Shown: piece after piece, positions 43,629-55,883 of the stretch | Layout of the letters: the number at the start of each line of letters is the position of its first letter | Numbering within the stretch: the first letter of the stretch is position 1 | DNA from: Sycon ciliatum | Taxonomy: Eukaryota; Porifera; Calcarea; Leucosolenida; Sycettidae | Direction: 5' to 3' | Assembly: GCF_964019385.1 (NCBI RefSeq) | Contig: NC_088646.1 | Coordinates: forward strand, 14,091,405 to 14,155,404 | Length of the DNA stretch: 64,000 bases | Notes under the pieces: model-generated | Told to the model about the DNA's origin: nothing | What the model saw: the letters and a program-made list of their open reading frames with translations, nothing else | Databases searched by the model: none | Program-made: the position numbers and the translations under genes

Positions 43629-43910
43629 TTTTATAGTCTTTAGTTCTTTAATATTATTACTTGCCATGGCGACCCCCGTAAGCCCAAATAGCTGGCAGGG
43701 CAGGGTTGGGCCTTTTTTTCTTTTACTTCCCAGGTGTAGCATTTTATCAGTCATTACGTATGATTTATACAGTGGCAGTACCAGGCGTGGGCCATCCCCT
43801 GGATTATCAAAATGGGTGCCTTTAACTGCCTTATCATTTTTTTCTGTTGTTTTTACACTATCTGTACTACGTAGGGTCTGCCCTATCAAAATAATAAATT
43901 CTACTACTAT

Positions 43911-43939
43911 CAAGAGTACATAACGGTTATGTACTCTTG
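43911..43939. repeat. 29-bp perfect palindrome (14 + G + 14)
   Basis: CAAGAGTACATAAC, a G, then the exact complement. The arm is identical to the outer 14 bases of the palindrome at 42189. Confidence 0.95.
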
Positions 43940-43965
43940 TTACGCGTGTTGAACTGCGCCGACAC

Positions 43966-44002
43966 CAGGGAGTAGTACAATACGGTATTGTACTACTCCC
44001 TG
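43966..44002. repeat. 37-bp perfect palindrome (18 + G + 18), different arm
   Basis: CAGGGAGTAGTACAATAC, a G, then the exact complement. CCGACACCAGG occurs at its left edge (43960-43970) and again about 60 bp downstream at 44029-44039. Confidence 0.95.
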
Positions 44003-44663
44003 CTTTTTACACTGCGCTTTCCAAATCCGACACCAGGCCCGGGAAATTTGAAACTCAGCTCAATATCGCCAAAAAGAGACTATTTTATCCCTGGCCCACA
44101 AGAGCTTCCCTGGTGGTATCGTCTTGTTCCGAGGCAATGTTTGGGAAGGTGCGGGCATTAGCTGCCCTTAGTTTCGCGGAAAGCTCCAAGCGATATCATT
44201 TTCCTCGCTTTCTCGCCAGAGTTTTCAAGACCGACGCAACTCGTCAAAAAGTACTCAGCGTAGATTTCGTGCCGAATTCCGCCCCAAACAATTTAGGCTG
44301 ACCTATCACCACAAATCGAACCCACTGATATATATCTACGTATACACGAGCAATGGTTTGAGCCCAAAGAAGGACAACTTCACAACGAGCACACTTTCTG
44401 AGGGTAATATTTTCTATGTATATCAGCATTAGAACACCATCAAGACGACAAATTGACCAGCAGAAAGGCATGAAATTGCACTACAAATACAGCAGCTGTA
44501 TACACATAAATAATGGAACAGAAAACTATGTAACTGGATGCCACCAAAAACAGTAAAGCATCCCAAATAGTATGCGCACACACTTATACATGAAGGAAGG
44601 CTATGTTGCCACCATACACTGGCTACGCACACGGACATAATTCTGGAGAGCTAAGCATCAGCG

Positions 44664-44760
44664 CGCACGCACACACACGCACACACACACACATATGCAT
44701 GCACGCCCACATTCACGCATGCGCATGCACGCGTGCGCACACCCACATACGCACACATGT
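44664..44760. repeat. CA/CG-rich imperfect microsatellite
   Basis: Mixed CACACG, CATGCA and CGCACA runs of about 95 bp; non-coding. Confidence 0.85.
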
Positions 44761-45120
44761 TGAAAAAATTCCCCAATTCTCACATTTCCGACTATTTTAC
44801 AGCTGCAACATAAACAGTGACCACCGTGAATTCCTGCAATAGGCACACAAAGGGTAGTGCACAACAGAAATGACACACATTGTCATAAACGACCTGCCCA
44901 GGGCTGCTGAACCCGGAATACAACCAATCTCCAATTTTGGGGCTTTTTGCCCGCGCATCAGGACTTGGAACTCAAGCCAGTTATACCACAGTAAAATCTC
45001 CTGGGGCACTGCCTACGAGTGCAAGCGGCCTACTAGCAAACAAAAAATCTAAGCAATTCCAGCACTCACATTACAGCTGCGCCCATTTACCCACAAGTAC
45101 ATCGGAAAGAACAGGTGTGT
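44761..45120. repeat. Two-module dispersed repeat (B-A), left of the gypsy element
   Basis: Module B (TTCACAGCTGCAAC-like start, GGGTAGTGCACAACAGAAAT, GGGCTGCTGAA) is followed by module A (GGGCTTTTTGCCCG, GGGCACTGCCTACGAGTGCA, CATTTACCCA). The same modules occur at 49919-50370, 62238-62420 and 62960-63265. Confidence 0.75.
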
Positions 45121-45616
45121 AGGCATGCAAGAAACCAGACTAAGCACACGGAAAGAATAGACAACCAGCCATTGTGTCTCTCAGATTCTTCATCTGTAAA
45201 ACCAGCTCAACAGCAGCATATGGCCAAGAGCATTACGCAATGCACTGTTACCATGACTGTGCACATCAGTTCAACAGCCGTGATGTAGAAGGCATGACTA
45301 CCATATTACCCCCCTTCCCCAAGAAAAAATGTCTGCAAATGCAAACCTGTTTGAGGAAAAAAAAGAAAAGGAGAGAAAAAAAAGAAAAAGGAGAAAAAAT
45401 GCAGACAAGAAAAGAACAATAAAATCGATAAGGAAAAGAGCAAGAATCAGCAAGAATCAATTCAAAGCAACAAATTCGATACACCCTGACACTGACAGGG
45501 TCAACTCACTGAAGATACATCAAACCTGTACCACGATACAAAACAAACCAAACCAAACCAGCAACTAAATCGCAAATTGGCATAGTTATGCAACATGGTC
45601 AGTCAAAATGGAGATA

Positions 45617-48528
45617 TTACATCAACGCACCAGCAGCTTTCTCGGTGAGCTTGACAGTGCGGCCAGAGCGGGTTACATAGCCCTCGCGATAGAGCAAGCC
45701 AGACTGGGCATCTGGTCGTGGTAGGCATGATTGGTGACGTGATTGATCACTGGAGTCTGGATGAATCTGAGCATCAGCCTCTTTAATCTCAGATTCCACT
45801 CCTGTTTCACATGGAGCAGTAGGCTTAGCAGGTGGCACATCTGCCGAGGATTTCACTTCTGACGCTGTAGCTGGCTTAAGATCTGGCGTCGGAACTGGCT
45901 CGAGATCCAAAGACCGAGAAGAGGTGGCAGTTGATGACGCAGGTGAAGCATGTTCTCGCACATGCTGCCAATTTCGGAGCAGTATCCGCCTGCCATCAGT
46001 GACGCCGACTTGTCTGCCATATTGCTCGACCACGCGCCAAAGAATTATTGGGTCAGAATAGCCATCCTGCAAGACCACCATTGTGCCGGGATGCAGCATA
46101 GGCAACTGGCGAACACCGCGGCGACTATCATGCGAGACTGCCATGTCAGCTTTCGCGCGAATCTGATGAGAAGCATTCACAATGCGTGGGGTGGAATGGT
46201 GAGGTAGATGGGTGCGAACCACGCGACCGAAGATAGCCTCATTGGGTGACATGCCCAGCATTCGGTGCACCGAGTTGCGAATATGAAAGAGAACTTGTGG
46301 CAAACGGCGTTGCAAAGACAGGGACGGTCGTAGAGATTAAATTCTCTCTTTGACGACTCGATGAAGACGTCCCACCATGCCATTAATTCTGGGGTAGCGT
46401 GGGCTTGATCGATTGTGCTGAATACCCAACCACTGCAGGAACTGGGCCATTTCGGCTGAGGCAAACTGGGGGCCATTGTCGGACACCAACACGCTAGGCA
46501 GGCCAAACCTCGCGAATACTTCCATCAGCCGGTCAATGACAGCTGCGGTTGTGGTAGCTGACAAGGGAAGTAGTTCCGGATAGCGTGAACCGTAGTCAAC
46601 GATGGATAATACTTGTTGACCCTCGATACACACCAGATCAACCGCCAGTTTCTGCCACGCTTCTTCAATTTCTGATGGCAGCAGGTCTTGTGCGGGGTTT
46701 GTATGACGGCGCCAACACTCCGAACACTGCTCGGCGAACTTGTCTGCATCTTTAGACATGCCGGTCCACCATACTCGTCGTCGCAAAGCATCCTTGAATA
46801 TGTCCCGACCCGGATGACCTTCGTGGGCCAACTGCAGTACGGCATGTCGGAGAGCTTCTGGTATTACACAGCGGTTACCGAATAGCAGGATGCCGTCAAT
46901 GGTCGTCAGCTGATATCGGATAAGGTAGTATGGCTCTTCGGCGGGTGTGACTTGCGACCATGATTGCATCAAGACGCGCTGCTGTATGCTGCGCAACAGG
47001 GAGTCATCACTAGTCGCCTTGGCGATATCGTCGATATTGACTGGGCACTCTTCCAAGACCAGGCCAATGAACTCGGCCATAGAGCGGGCTTCTTCTGGTG
47101 AGGCAGTTGAGTCTTGGACAGGCGCTCTTGACAATGTGTCTTCACACACCATCTGCTTCCCAGGTGCATGTGAGAAGGTGCACTGGTATGGCATGAGAGC
47201 GACCATCCAGCGCTGCAGCCGTGGTGGTACTTCGTCAAACGGCTTCTGGACGATTGAGATCAGGGGCTTGTGGTCGGTCACAACTTGAACAGATCTCCCC
47301 AGGACGTATTGTCGGAATCGAGTCAGAGAGAATACGATACCAAGCATCTCGTGCTCCAACTGGGGATAGCGGGATTCAACATCGGACAGTGAACGACTGG
47401 CGCAGGTGACAGGTAACCAAGTGCCTCTCTTGTCTTGCTTCCACAGAATAGCACCCGGACCAAGTGGAGATGCGTCACATGTTACCTTGGTTGGGACGTC
47501 CAAGGATGGCTTAAAGTACGCTAAGCACTCTGGCGACGAGGCCACGGCTGTCTTTGCGTCGGTGAATGCGGCTGTCAGCGCATCATCAACGATGAACGGT
47601 TGTCGCTGAGCCAGTTTCCTCAGCGGCTCAGTTGTCTGTGAAAGCTGCGGTATGGATTTGGCAAGGTACGTCACCATACCAAGGAAACGACGTACATCTG
47701 TCAAGGTCTGCGGCAGCTGCAACTGTTGGATTGCCAGTAGCTTGTCACTGTCAGGACGCACACCATCCTTGCTCAGCCAGTGTCCCAAGTACTTGATTTC
47801 TGACTGACGTACTCGACACTTCTCCCAGTTTAAGCGCAGATGGGCTTCGCTCAAACGACGGAGTACGGCAGCCATGCGCTCGTCGTGTTCCTGTCGATTG
47901 CGGGCATAGATGAGAATGTCATCTATATAGACAATAACTCCAGGTAGGCCGGCAAGGATGTCAGACACCACGCGTTGGAATATCTCCGGTGCGCAAGCAA
48001 TGCCAAATGGGAGTCTCTTGAATCTGAAGAGGCCCTTGTGCGTTGCGAAAGTGGTGAACGGACGAGATTCATCGGCCAAAGGGAGCTGGTGAAAGCCAGA
48101 TTCAGCATCCAGAACAGAGAACACTGTTGCACCGTCCAGCTGTGCATTGATTTCCTCAACGGTGGGAAGTAGGTGACGCTCCCGGACTACGATCTTGTTT
48201 AGCATGCGGTAGTCCACGCAGAGACGCAAAGCACCGCTCGACTTCCTGACCGGCATCAACGGTGAGACCCACGGAGTAGCTTCTCGCACTGGCTCGATTA
48301 TGTCATGCTTCACCAGATGATCCAACTCCTTGGCAATTTCATCCCGGATGCTGAACGCGTGCCGACGGGGTGGGAGTGCTGTTGGAGTGGTGTCAGGGTC
48401 CGCTGTGATAGAGATGGGCACGTTCACCACATTGACTTCAGCAGAGGTCAGCAACTCCAGTTCGGAGATGACGTCCTCCGGGCCATACAGGATTTGGCGG
48501 CCAGACGCGACTGGGACAACAAAACAAC
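45617..48528 (-). pseudogene. gypsy pol: RT, RNase H and integrase
   Basis: Reading from 48528: RT with RLCVDYRMLNKI and catalytic YIDDIL, RNase H with TCDASPLGPGAIL and TDHKPLI, an integrase zinc-binding domain (GHPGRDIFKDALRRRVWW, CSECWRR) and an integrase core with VSDNGPQFAS. A TAA stop at 46337-46339 breaks the frame near the end of the core; the same frame continues to 45617 (chromodomain-poor tail). Where the family normally has NGxxERxHR, the catalytic Glu is Gly (NGMVGRLHR). The integrase is therefore disabled by both a stop and an active-site change. Confidence 0.88.
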
Positions 48529-48530
48529 TA

Positions 48531-48879
48531 CAGTCGAATGTCACTTATCCGACCACTTCGGGAATCAGGCATGTTGGATAACTGAATATGTTGGATAACT
48601 GATATCATTTTTATGTGCATATATGGCTGGATTTCATTGATTTATGTACACAATACCTACATATATTCATGCATATTCATGAATTTCTCCATGTACACAT
48701 ACATGTTAGCATACTTGACCACATCTACTTCAAGTAAATGCATATTACACCGTATAATATACAAAACAAAACAAAAATTTAGAATTTTACTGTTGAGAGT
48801 CATAAAATTACCACTCCTGGGCTTGTCGGATAACCGATGCGCTCGTATAACTGGCGACCGGATAAGTGACATTCGACTG
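48531..48879. mobile_element. 349-bp pogo/Tigger-like MITE inside the gypsy element
   Basis: Perfect inverted 21-bp ends begin CAGTCGAATGTCACTTATCC, with TA at 48529-48530 and 48880-48881. TA duplication and TTATCC near the tip are typical of pogo-type elements. Removing it with one TA leaves the gypsy polyprotein frame open across the join, so it inserted after the element did. Confidence 0.93.
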
Positions 48880-48881
48880 TA

Positions 48882-49918
48882 CATACAATGCTGCGTGACC
48901 CAACAGAGATCGTCACATCAGCCATACCGAGTGTCGAGATGATGCCGCCATTGTACGCTTTCAAAATTCGATCACTCTTTCGCGTTGGCTGGACAACATC
49001 ATCGGCTAGCACCGATCGGGTAGCACCTGTATCCAATAGACCTTCACAGGGACGGCCGTTGACGATCAGCGTCTTACGAAAAAATTGCTGGTGCTGAGAA
49101 GTATCCACTGAGAATGCGTAATCACAGAAATAGTTGGCGTCCTCCTCCTCCACCTGTTCGGATGCCATGCACGCGTTATCAGACTTGCGAGACAGGCATA
49201 CTGTTGTGAAATGGCCGACTTTCGAGCAGTTGCCACAAGTAGAATCCGCTACAGGGCAATGCTGCTTGCCTCTTGGATGCGAGCGGCCACAGTACTTGCA
49301 CTTCCCAAACTTCTTGTGCGCGGAGACGGGCTGGGAGTGTGAACCACGGTGAATTTGAGAGAATGAATTAGACAATGGAGTAGCTGCAGCGTTACCATAA
49401 AGCTTGCTGTCCGTGATAGAGGACTCGAGCGCAACAGCTTTGCTCACAGCATTGGCTAGTGTAAACTTTGACTCTTTGAGAAGTTCTTTACGTAGCTCCT
49501 GGTATCGCAGGCCCTCGATCAATTGGTCACGGATTTATCCCTGATCGATGGAGTCCACAGCAGTAGACGCAAATTCACAGCGATCAGCTGCTTCGCGCAG
49601 GCGTCCCACAAATGATGTGACAGACTCGCCTTCATTCTGACGAAGCTGACGGAACCGGTGGCGCTCCGATGTTGTGTTTGTGGCAGGATGAAAATGAGCA
49701 ATTACAGCATCCGTCAGAGCTTTGTACTCACATCCGGCACTGCTATCAGCCTGAGCTGGTGGAGTAGGAACTACGATTCCTTTGACAATACGCCTGACAG
49801 CGAGGCCTGCAAGGTTCAGAAACAGCCTCTTCTTATCAGCTGCCGTCGTAACTCCACAAATTTTCAGGTAATCATCAATGTCCTCGAGCCACAATTCGAA
49901 ATCGGCTCCGATGTCCAA
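48882..49918 (-). pseudogene. gypsy gag and protease
   Basis: The capsid region (FELWLEDIDDYLKICGV, FVGRLREAADRCEF) runs to a TAA at 49535-49537 and continues in the same frame with RDQLIEGLRYQELR. Zinc-knuckle segments follow (CKYCGRSHPRGKQHC and CGNCSKVGHFTTVC). A retropepsin motif (LLDTGATRSVL) supplies the catalytic Asp. The frame then enters the inserted MITE at 48879. Confidence 0.87.
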
Positions 49919-50370
49919 CTTTGTGGCTTTTTTGCCCGTACATCCGAACTTGGAAATCCAGCCAGTTACAGCAAGGTCAAATTTCCTAGGGCACTGCCTA
50001 CGAGTGCAAGCGGCCTATTAGCCTAAACCAAAAATCGAAGCAGTTCCAGCACCCACATTGTAACTGGCCCCATTTACCCATAGGTACATTGAAATGAACA
50101 GGTGCACACAAATGGTCAAAAATTCACCAATTCTCACCTTACCGACTATTCACAGCTGCAACATGGACAGTGACCAGCGTGAATTCCTGCAATAGGCACA
50201 CAAAGGGTAGTGCACAACAGAAATGACACACATTGCCGTGAACAACCTCCCCATGCTGCTGAAACCTGAAAATAATTTCGGGGTTATTGCGATCATTTTG
50301 GGGTGAGTGCGTGTGGGTGCCAGCGGCCTACCAAGAAACCAAAAATAGAATCAATCTGAGCACTCACATA
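49919..50370. repeat. Two-module dispersed repeat (A-B-A'), right of the gypsy element
   Basis: Module A (GTGGCTTTTTTGCCCG, GGGCACTGCCTACGAGTGCA), module B (CAATAGGCACACAAAGGGTA, ATGCTGCTGAAACCTG) and a shorter second A (GGGTGCCAGCGGCCTACCAA) follow head to tail, about 400 bp per A-B unit. Confidence 0.75.
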
Positions 50371-50390
50371 GGCAGGGAGACTCGGAGACT

Positions 50391-50393
<3 letters not shown>

Positions 50394-50480
<87 letters not shown>

Positions 50481-50523
50481 GACAGAGAGAGAGAGAGAGA
50501 CACACACACACACACACACACAC
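50394..50523. repeat. (GA)n then (CA)n microsatellites
   Basis: About 80 bp of pure GA, a short GGCGGACA interruption, a second GA run, then 24 bp of CA. Confidence 0.95.
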
Positions 50524-50556
50524 CTGTCCTGTCCTGTAGAGCCACTGCCACAGGGG

Positions 50557-50880
50557 TCACGTGGGCCCCGGAGGGGCATCAGAGAGGAAGATGGAGCACG
50601 CAGCCTGATGACGCCGGAGATGGTGGGGCAAACGGAACCGGCGAGAACACACGCATACATGGCTGAACGAATTACGCTGCTGGGCAGTCGGGCGCGGGCC
50701 AGTCCTCGAGCACCGGTGACGACCGCGGCCTTGCACAGACCGAAAGCAGCGGGCACACACAGCACAGTGCGCAGCACAGCAGGCATCCTGCACATAGACT
50801 TGCCGGGGCTCGGGAGGCTGAGGCTGAGGTGCGGAAAAGCGGTGAACAGCTAGACCACCCTTGCTGTCACACACACACAC
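50557..50880 (-). pseudogene. Retroelement-like zinc-finger fragment
   Basis: The minus-strand frame includes KGGLAVHR, CAVCARCFRSVQGRGRHRC and CVCSRRFRLPHHLRRHQAAC. These are C2H2/C2HC-like fingers of the kind at the N-terminus of some LINE proteins that carry a C-terminal restriction-like nuclease. No RT follows. It may be a partner fragment of the family at 42-43.6 kb, but that is inference. Confidence 0.45.
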
Positions 50881-51474
50881 ACACACACACACTTGTACTT
50901 GTACTTGTTGCTCACTGCCAAAACTGGCCACGTGGGTCTTCCCGGGAGAGGGGAGAGAGACTCAAAAGGAATCTTGGAAAGATGACTCAATTGGCTATTG
51001 AACCGCCCAACGGCCGACACCCCCTGAAATCCCCAAAACTCTGGGTGGACTTGAAAATGATCCCACTTATGGGCTCACCACACCTCAGTAAGTGGGTGAG
51101 GACAAGGTGCAGAAAAAGGATTGACGGCATCAGGGTATCCGTCCTGGGATCCAACTGCAGAACCCCTGCCCCCAGTGAAGGTAATACTTGCTACTAGTGT
51201 GGGTGGCTAAATCAGAGTGGATCTGATATAAGCTTCACTAGCACCATTGAGTACACAAGAGTTAATCTAGCCAGAAGCAGTTCATGGTTAACAGGTATGT
51301 ATACTTCAAATAGAAAGTATATGAACCCTGGAACCAACAAAGGTGGCAGGTACAACATTACACCTTCAAGCAGCCGAGCCCGTTGGCAACAGACCCAACA
51401 CTATCAGGCATACGTGTACCCACCAACCGAACAGGCCCGGCGGAAGCAATTGTTGATTGGTCCGGCCAAGTTTT

Positions 51475-51686
51475 TTCGCCAGCACAGCACTTGCGCACGT
51501 GTGACACAACACAATGTCTCTTTGCTTTGATCGTAGGTCAACCAAGACCATGTCTTGAAATAATTGTGACGCCTGACAAGAGCGCTTCACCACTGTCTTT
51601 TTCCCAAATTCCCGCCGAGGAAACGCGAAGGAAGTGGTTGGGTGGACTGGCACTTCTGGCACAGATATTTCGCTGGAAGAAGCCAT
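51475..51686 (-). pseudogene. TTF/zinc-finger fragment of a hAT-type transposase or ZMYM-like protein
   Basis: FAFPRREFGKKTVVKRSC, then a short spacer and DIVLCHTCASAVLAKK, match the pattern FPxRxFGK...C.xC of the TTF zinc finger that precedes hAT dimerisation and DUF4371 domains. Only this domain is present. Confidence 0.5.
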
Positions 51687-52074
51687 AGCTGCTAAGCATG
51701 CACTGCAGCTAAGCTGACCAAACAGCGAGAAAAATTTGAAAAACTACTTCGTTCAGTAAAAGAATCTGAAGCACTTGACGAAATACCCTCAAGACTACAA
51801 AATTAATTACAATGTAGAATCCATCATGGCACGTGCTTTCAGGTCGCGCCACAGCTACAGGCGTCGCCCACACACAGGCCACAGCTAGCCCTCAAGCGCG
51901 CACACGTACACGGCAAGATCAGAGCGAGATCGCAAGTACGCGTACATGCAATCGATGATCACAACAGTCATAACGTTACTGCGTCGTAAAAAAATCGTCG
52001 GTGGCCGAAAAGTTGGTCCGGCCATGGCCGGACCGACCGGAGCGGCTCCGCCGGCCCTGCCGAACTAGCTGGCA

Positions 52075-52799
<725 letters not shown>

Positions 52800-53049
52800 T
52801 AACTAACCTGTTTATTGATAGTGTCAGGATAGTGTCCTGTTTATTGTATTTCATAGCTCGTGCAGGCAATGAACGATACTTAGGGCTGTCAACAACAAAC
52901 CAAGCACAGTCATACGGAAAGACACACCCACACAAACACACACACATACAGACAAACACACACACACATGTGCAGCATGTGCACAGGCACACACACGGAT
53001 GGAAAGAATATATGCATATGTACCGAAAAACAAATCAGCCACTCAATTC

Positions 53050-53345
<296 letters not shown>

Positions 53346-53472
53346 GACATATAGACACACATATACACATGCATACACAGACACACGGATAGGGAGACAG
53401 AGAGACAGTGAGACAGAGAGGGAGAGACAAAGAGACAGAAACAGAGAGATGGAGAGAGTATGTCTGGGTGTA

Positions 53473-53521
<49 letters not shown>

Positions 53522-53699
53522 GGCGTGTAGTGCCAGCTAGTTCGGTTGGTGGGTACACTTACGCCAGATGGTGTTAGGGTTGCCATAAGGCTCTGCTGCT
53601 TGAAGGTGTATTTGTTGGTTTCAGGGTTCATATACTTGCTATAAGAAGTATACGTACATACCTGTTAACCCACATGCATGCACGCATATGTAATAGGTG

Positions 53700-53955
53700 T
53701 ATGTATGCTACGACCTGAATACTCACTATTCGTATTTCCCGCTCGTTCCCCTTGGCAATGAGCCACTCACATAGAAGAGCGCATGCTCCAGTTCTGTTCT
53801 GTTCTAGTCTGCCTTGAGTTGTCGTTGTCCTGTTCTCCTTCTGTCTACACTCTTATCAAATACTTCTAATTATCCAATCATATAAAACCCTTGTGTTCCG
53901 GTGTGAGGGGGCATCATTAGCCGGGAGCAGCTAACATTGGTGGCAGCGGTAATGG
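53700..53955 (+). repeat. LTR-like segment and primer-binding site of an LTR element
   Basis: The sequence before 53939 ends CCGGGAGCAGCTAACA and is followed by TTGGTGGCAGCGGTAATGG. TGGTGGCAGCGG is complementary to a tRNA 3' end (CCGCTGCCACCA) and has the usual PBS position. ATATAAAACCC at 53880-53890 may be a promoter TATA. No gag of this element is recognised downstream. Confidence 0.5.
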
Positions 53956-54124
53956 AAATTGTTGTAAACTGCAACTTCTGGATTCGTCCTGCGTGGCCTT
54001 CGCTCCCAGTTTCCGATGTCATCTCCAGTCGTCCTATCGTCACAGTTTTGTCCGTCTTGAAGAAGTTAGTCCATCGTCCTCGTCCTTCATCATTCGTCTC
54101 TCCCGTCTCTTGTCAGTCGTCGTC

Positions 54125-54245
54125 ACTGGTGGTCCCGGACACGACGTAAAACTGTGCCCAGAAGAAAAGGAAAGGGAAAAGAAGGATGATCGATGGATGG
54201 TCCCGGACACGACGTAAAACTGTGCCCAGAAGAAAAACTAAAACA
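54125..54245. repeat. Tandem duplication, about 70 bp
   Basis: GGTCCCGGACACGACGTAAA, then ACTGTGCCCAGAAGAAAA, occurs twice in succession. Confidence 0.85.
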
Positions 54246-54663
54246 GAAAAAAAGAAGGATGGAAGGTGAAGGCTGCAGTGTGAGGATGTGGACGGTGAGC
54301 AGCGCTTTGAGATGGCGGACGACATGGCAGACGGCGTGAGGAGTTTCGTTGGTGAGAGGGTACGTGTGTTGTTGTGAACGTGATGAGTATGTGAGTTTTG
54401 TATTTTCTGTTCTCCCAACATTTTCTTCTTTATTATTTGCTCTCCTCGAGGGTAAAGAGGCGCCCGCACAGCGCGTGTGTTCTGTTCGTTTTTTTATTTG
54501 CCCTTCTATGAGGATAACTAGAGGCCCCCACAGAGCCAGTGGATTCTGTTCTTTTTGTTATTTTTATGATTTGTGCTCTCACATTTTAGAATTTTTGCGT
54601 GATCGTGAGGCGGTGTGTTGAGTGCACACAATAAAACTTAAAAGAGAGCATGTCTGAGAATAC

Positions 54664-55491
54664 CAAAGTATGTGTGCAAGTGGATCTCTCCGATTTCGCT
54701 CAAATTTTGCAGGTATGTTCCCTTTGGGGTGTAGATCGATTGTGCAAAGCCCTTGAAAAAGTTTCTGAAGGGAACCTTGAAACTTGCATACCCCTCAAAT
54801 ATGGCCGAAATATCACACTCTTTATGGGTCTACAAACGAGTCACGCCACAGCGTATACGAACAAGCTACGAACAAAACTCCATCAAGCCAACATTGCCTC
54901 ACCTTAGAAGAGTTCCTGGAGCAGTACCGCTCAGCCACGCCAGGATCCCAGAAGACCAGGGCCACCCCCCCCCCCCCCCCGACGCCACAAATGATCGTCT
55001 TGAAAATAGCCAATTTACAACCGCTGCCAAAACAGCCAGCTACGTCCTCAATTGGCAAGAACTATACACCGGCAGATAGTAGAACACCTCTTCTAGCGCT
55101 GAGGACATCATCCGACATGTCCCCCGTCTTCCTTTTGGGGTTTTCTTGAAATAAACTTTTTTGAATTTTTCCACTCGACCAAAGTCATACCTGCGCAAGA
55201 AAGCTCGCCCCTCCGCAATGTCTCCTCAGCAATTTCTACTCCAACACTACTCCCAACGCTGCAGAATAAAGTGTATTGTTGACTCTGACAAGGAAAACCA
55301 GCGGTGATCACTTGTCACTCCAAACGCCAAGCTTCTCCTTGCGCCACCGACAATTTTTGAGGGGTATGCAAGTTTCAAGGTTCCCTTCAGAAACTTTTTC
55401 AAGGGCTTTGCACAATCGATCTACACCCCAAAGGGAACATACCTGCAAAATTTGAGCGAAATCGAAGAGATCCACTTGCACACATACTTTG
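54664..55491. mobile_element. Foldback element with 135-bp arms
   Basis: The arms 54664-54798 and 55356-55491 are inverted copies with about one mismatch (CAAAGTATGTGTGCAAGTGG at the outer ends). The middle has a C17 run at 54964-54980 and CAG/CCA-rich sequence. No target duplication or transposase is seen. Confidence 0.85.
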
Positions 55492-55883
55492 TGCGGAATG
55501 AAGATTAGTTGGGTACAGTGGGAGAGCTAGGGGTGAGTTCAAACCGCACAAGGATCTAGAGTATTGAACAGTTTCCGTTTCTTTGAAGTGATATGGCACC
55601 AGCGGAGAACTCGCTGTTGCCCCAAGGTGAAAACGGAAAAAAGGTAACTCAACAGAAAAGAACAAGATGGATGTCATGTCGTGGTCTAGGTGTGAGCCCA
55701 GAATGGTGAACTCGCGAGGTACTACCAGTACGTATGTAAGTGGATGATGTAAAGTTGGAGAAACAAAGGCGTCGCGGCAAATTCAAACATGAGCAAGAGG
55801 GACAAAAACAGGAGAAAAAAAAGGTGAAGCCAGATCGCAACTCCTGTACATGTAGTAATATGATGACTTGGTTTGCATATGTG

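Larger units (their letters stand above)
45617..49918 (-). mobile_element. Ty3/gypsy LTR retrotransposon, decayed
   Basis: Gag-like capsid, CCHC knuckle, protease, RT, RNase H and integrase follow in the gypsy order. All are in one frame but interrupted by in-frame stops and one MITE. The gag N-terminus is cut off at 49918, directly against module A of the dispersed repeat. Distinct LTRs with TG/CA ends were not found. The repeat modules on both sides are in direct orientation and could be degenerate LTR material. Confidence 0.85.

Noticed and set aside
45329-45568. Lys/Glu-rich frame
   Set aside because: It comes from an A/G-rich stretch downstream of the gypsy pol. Low complexity only.
46337-48544. 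Host reverse-transcriptase or domesticated gene
   Set aside because: In-frame stops, a lost integrase Glu and a MITE insertion point to an ordinary dead retrotransposon.
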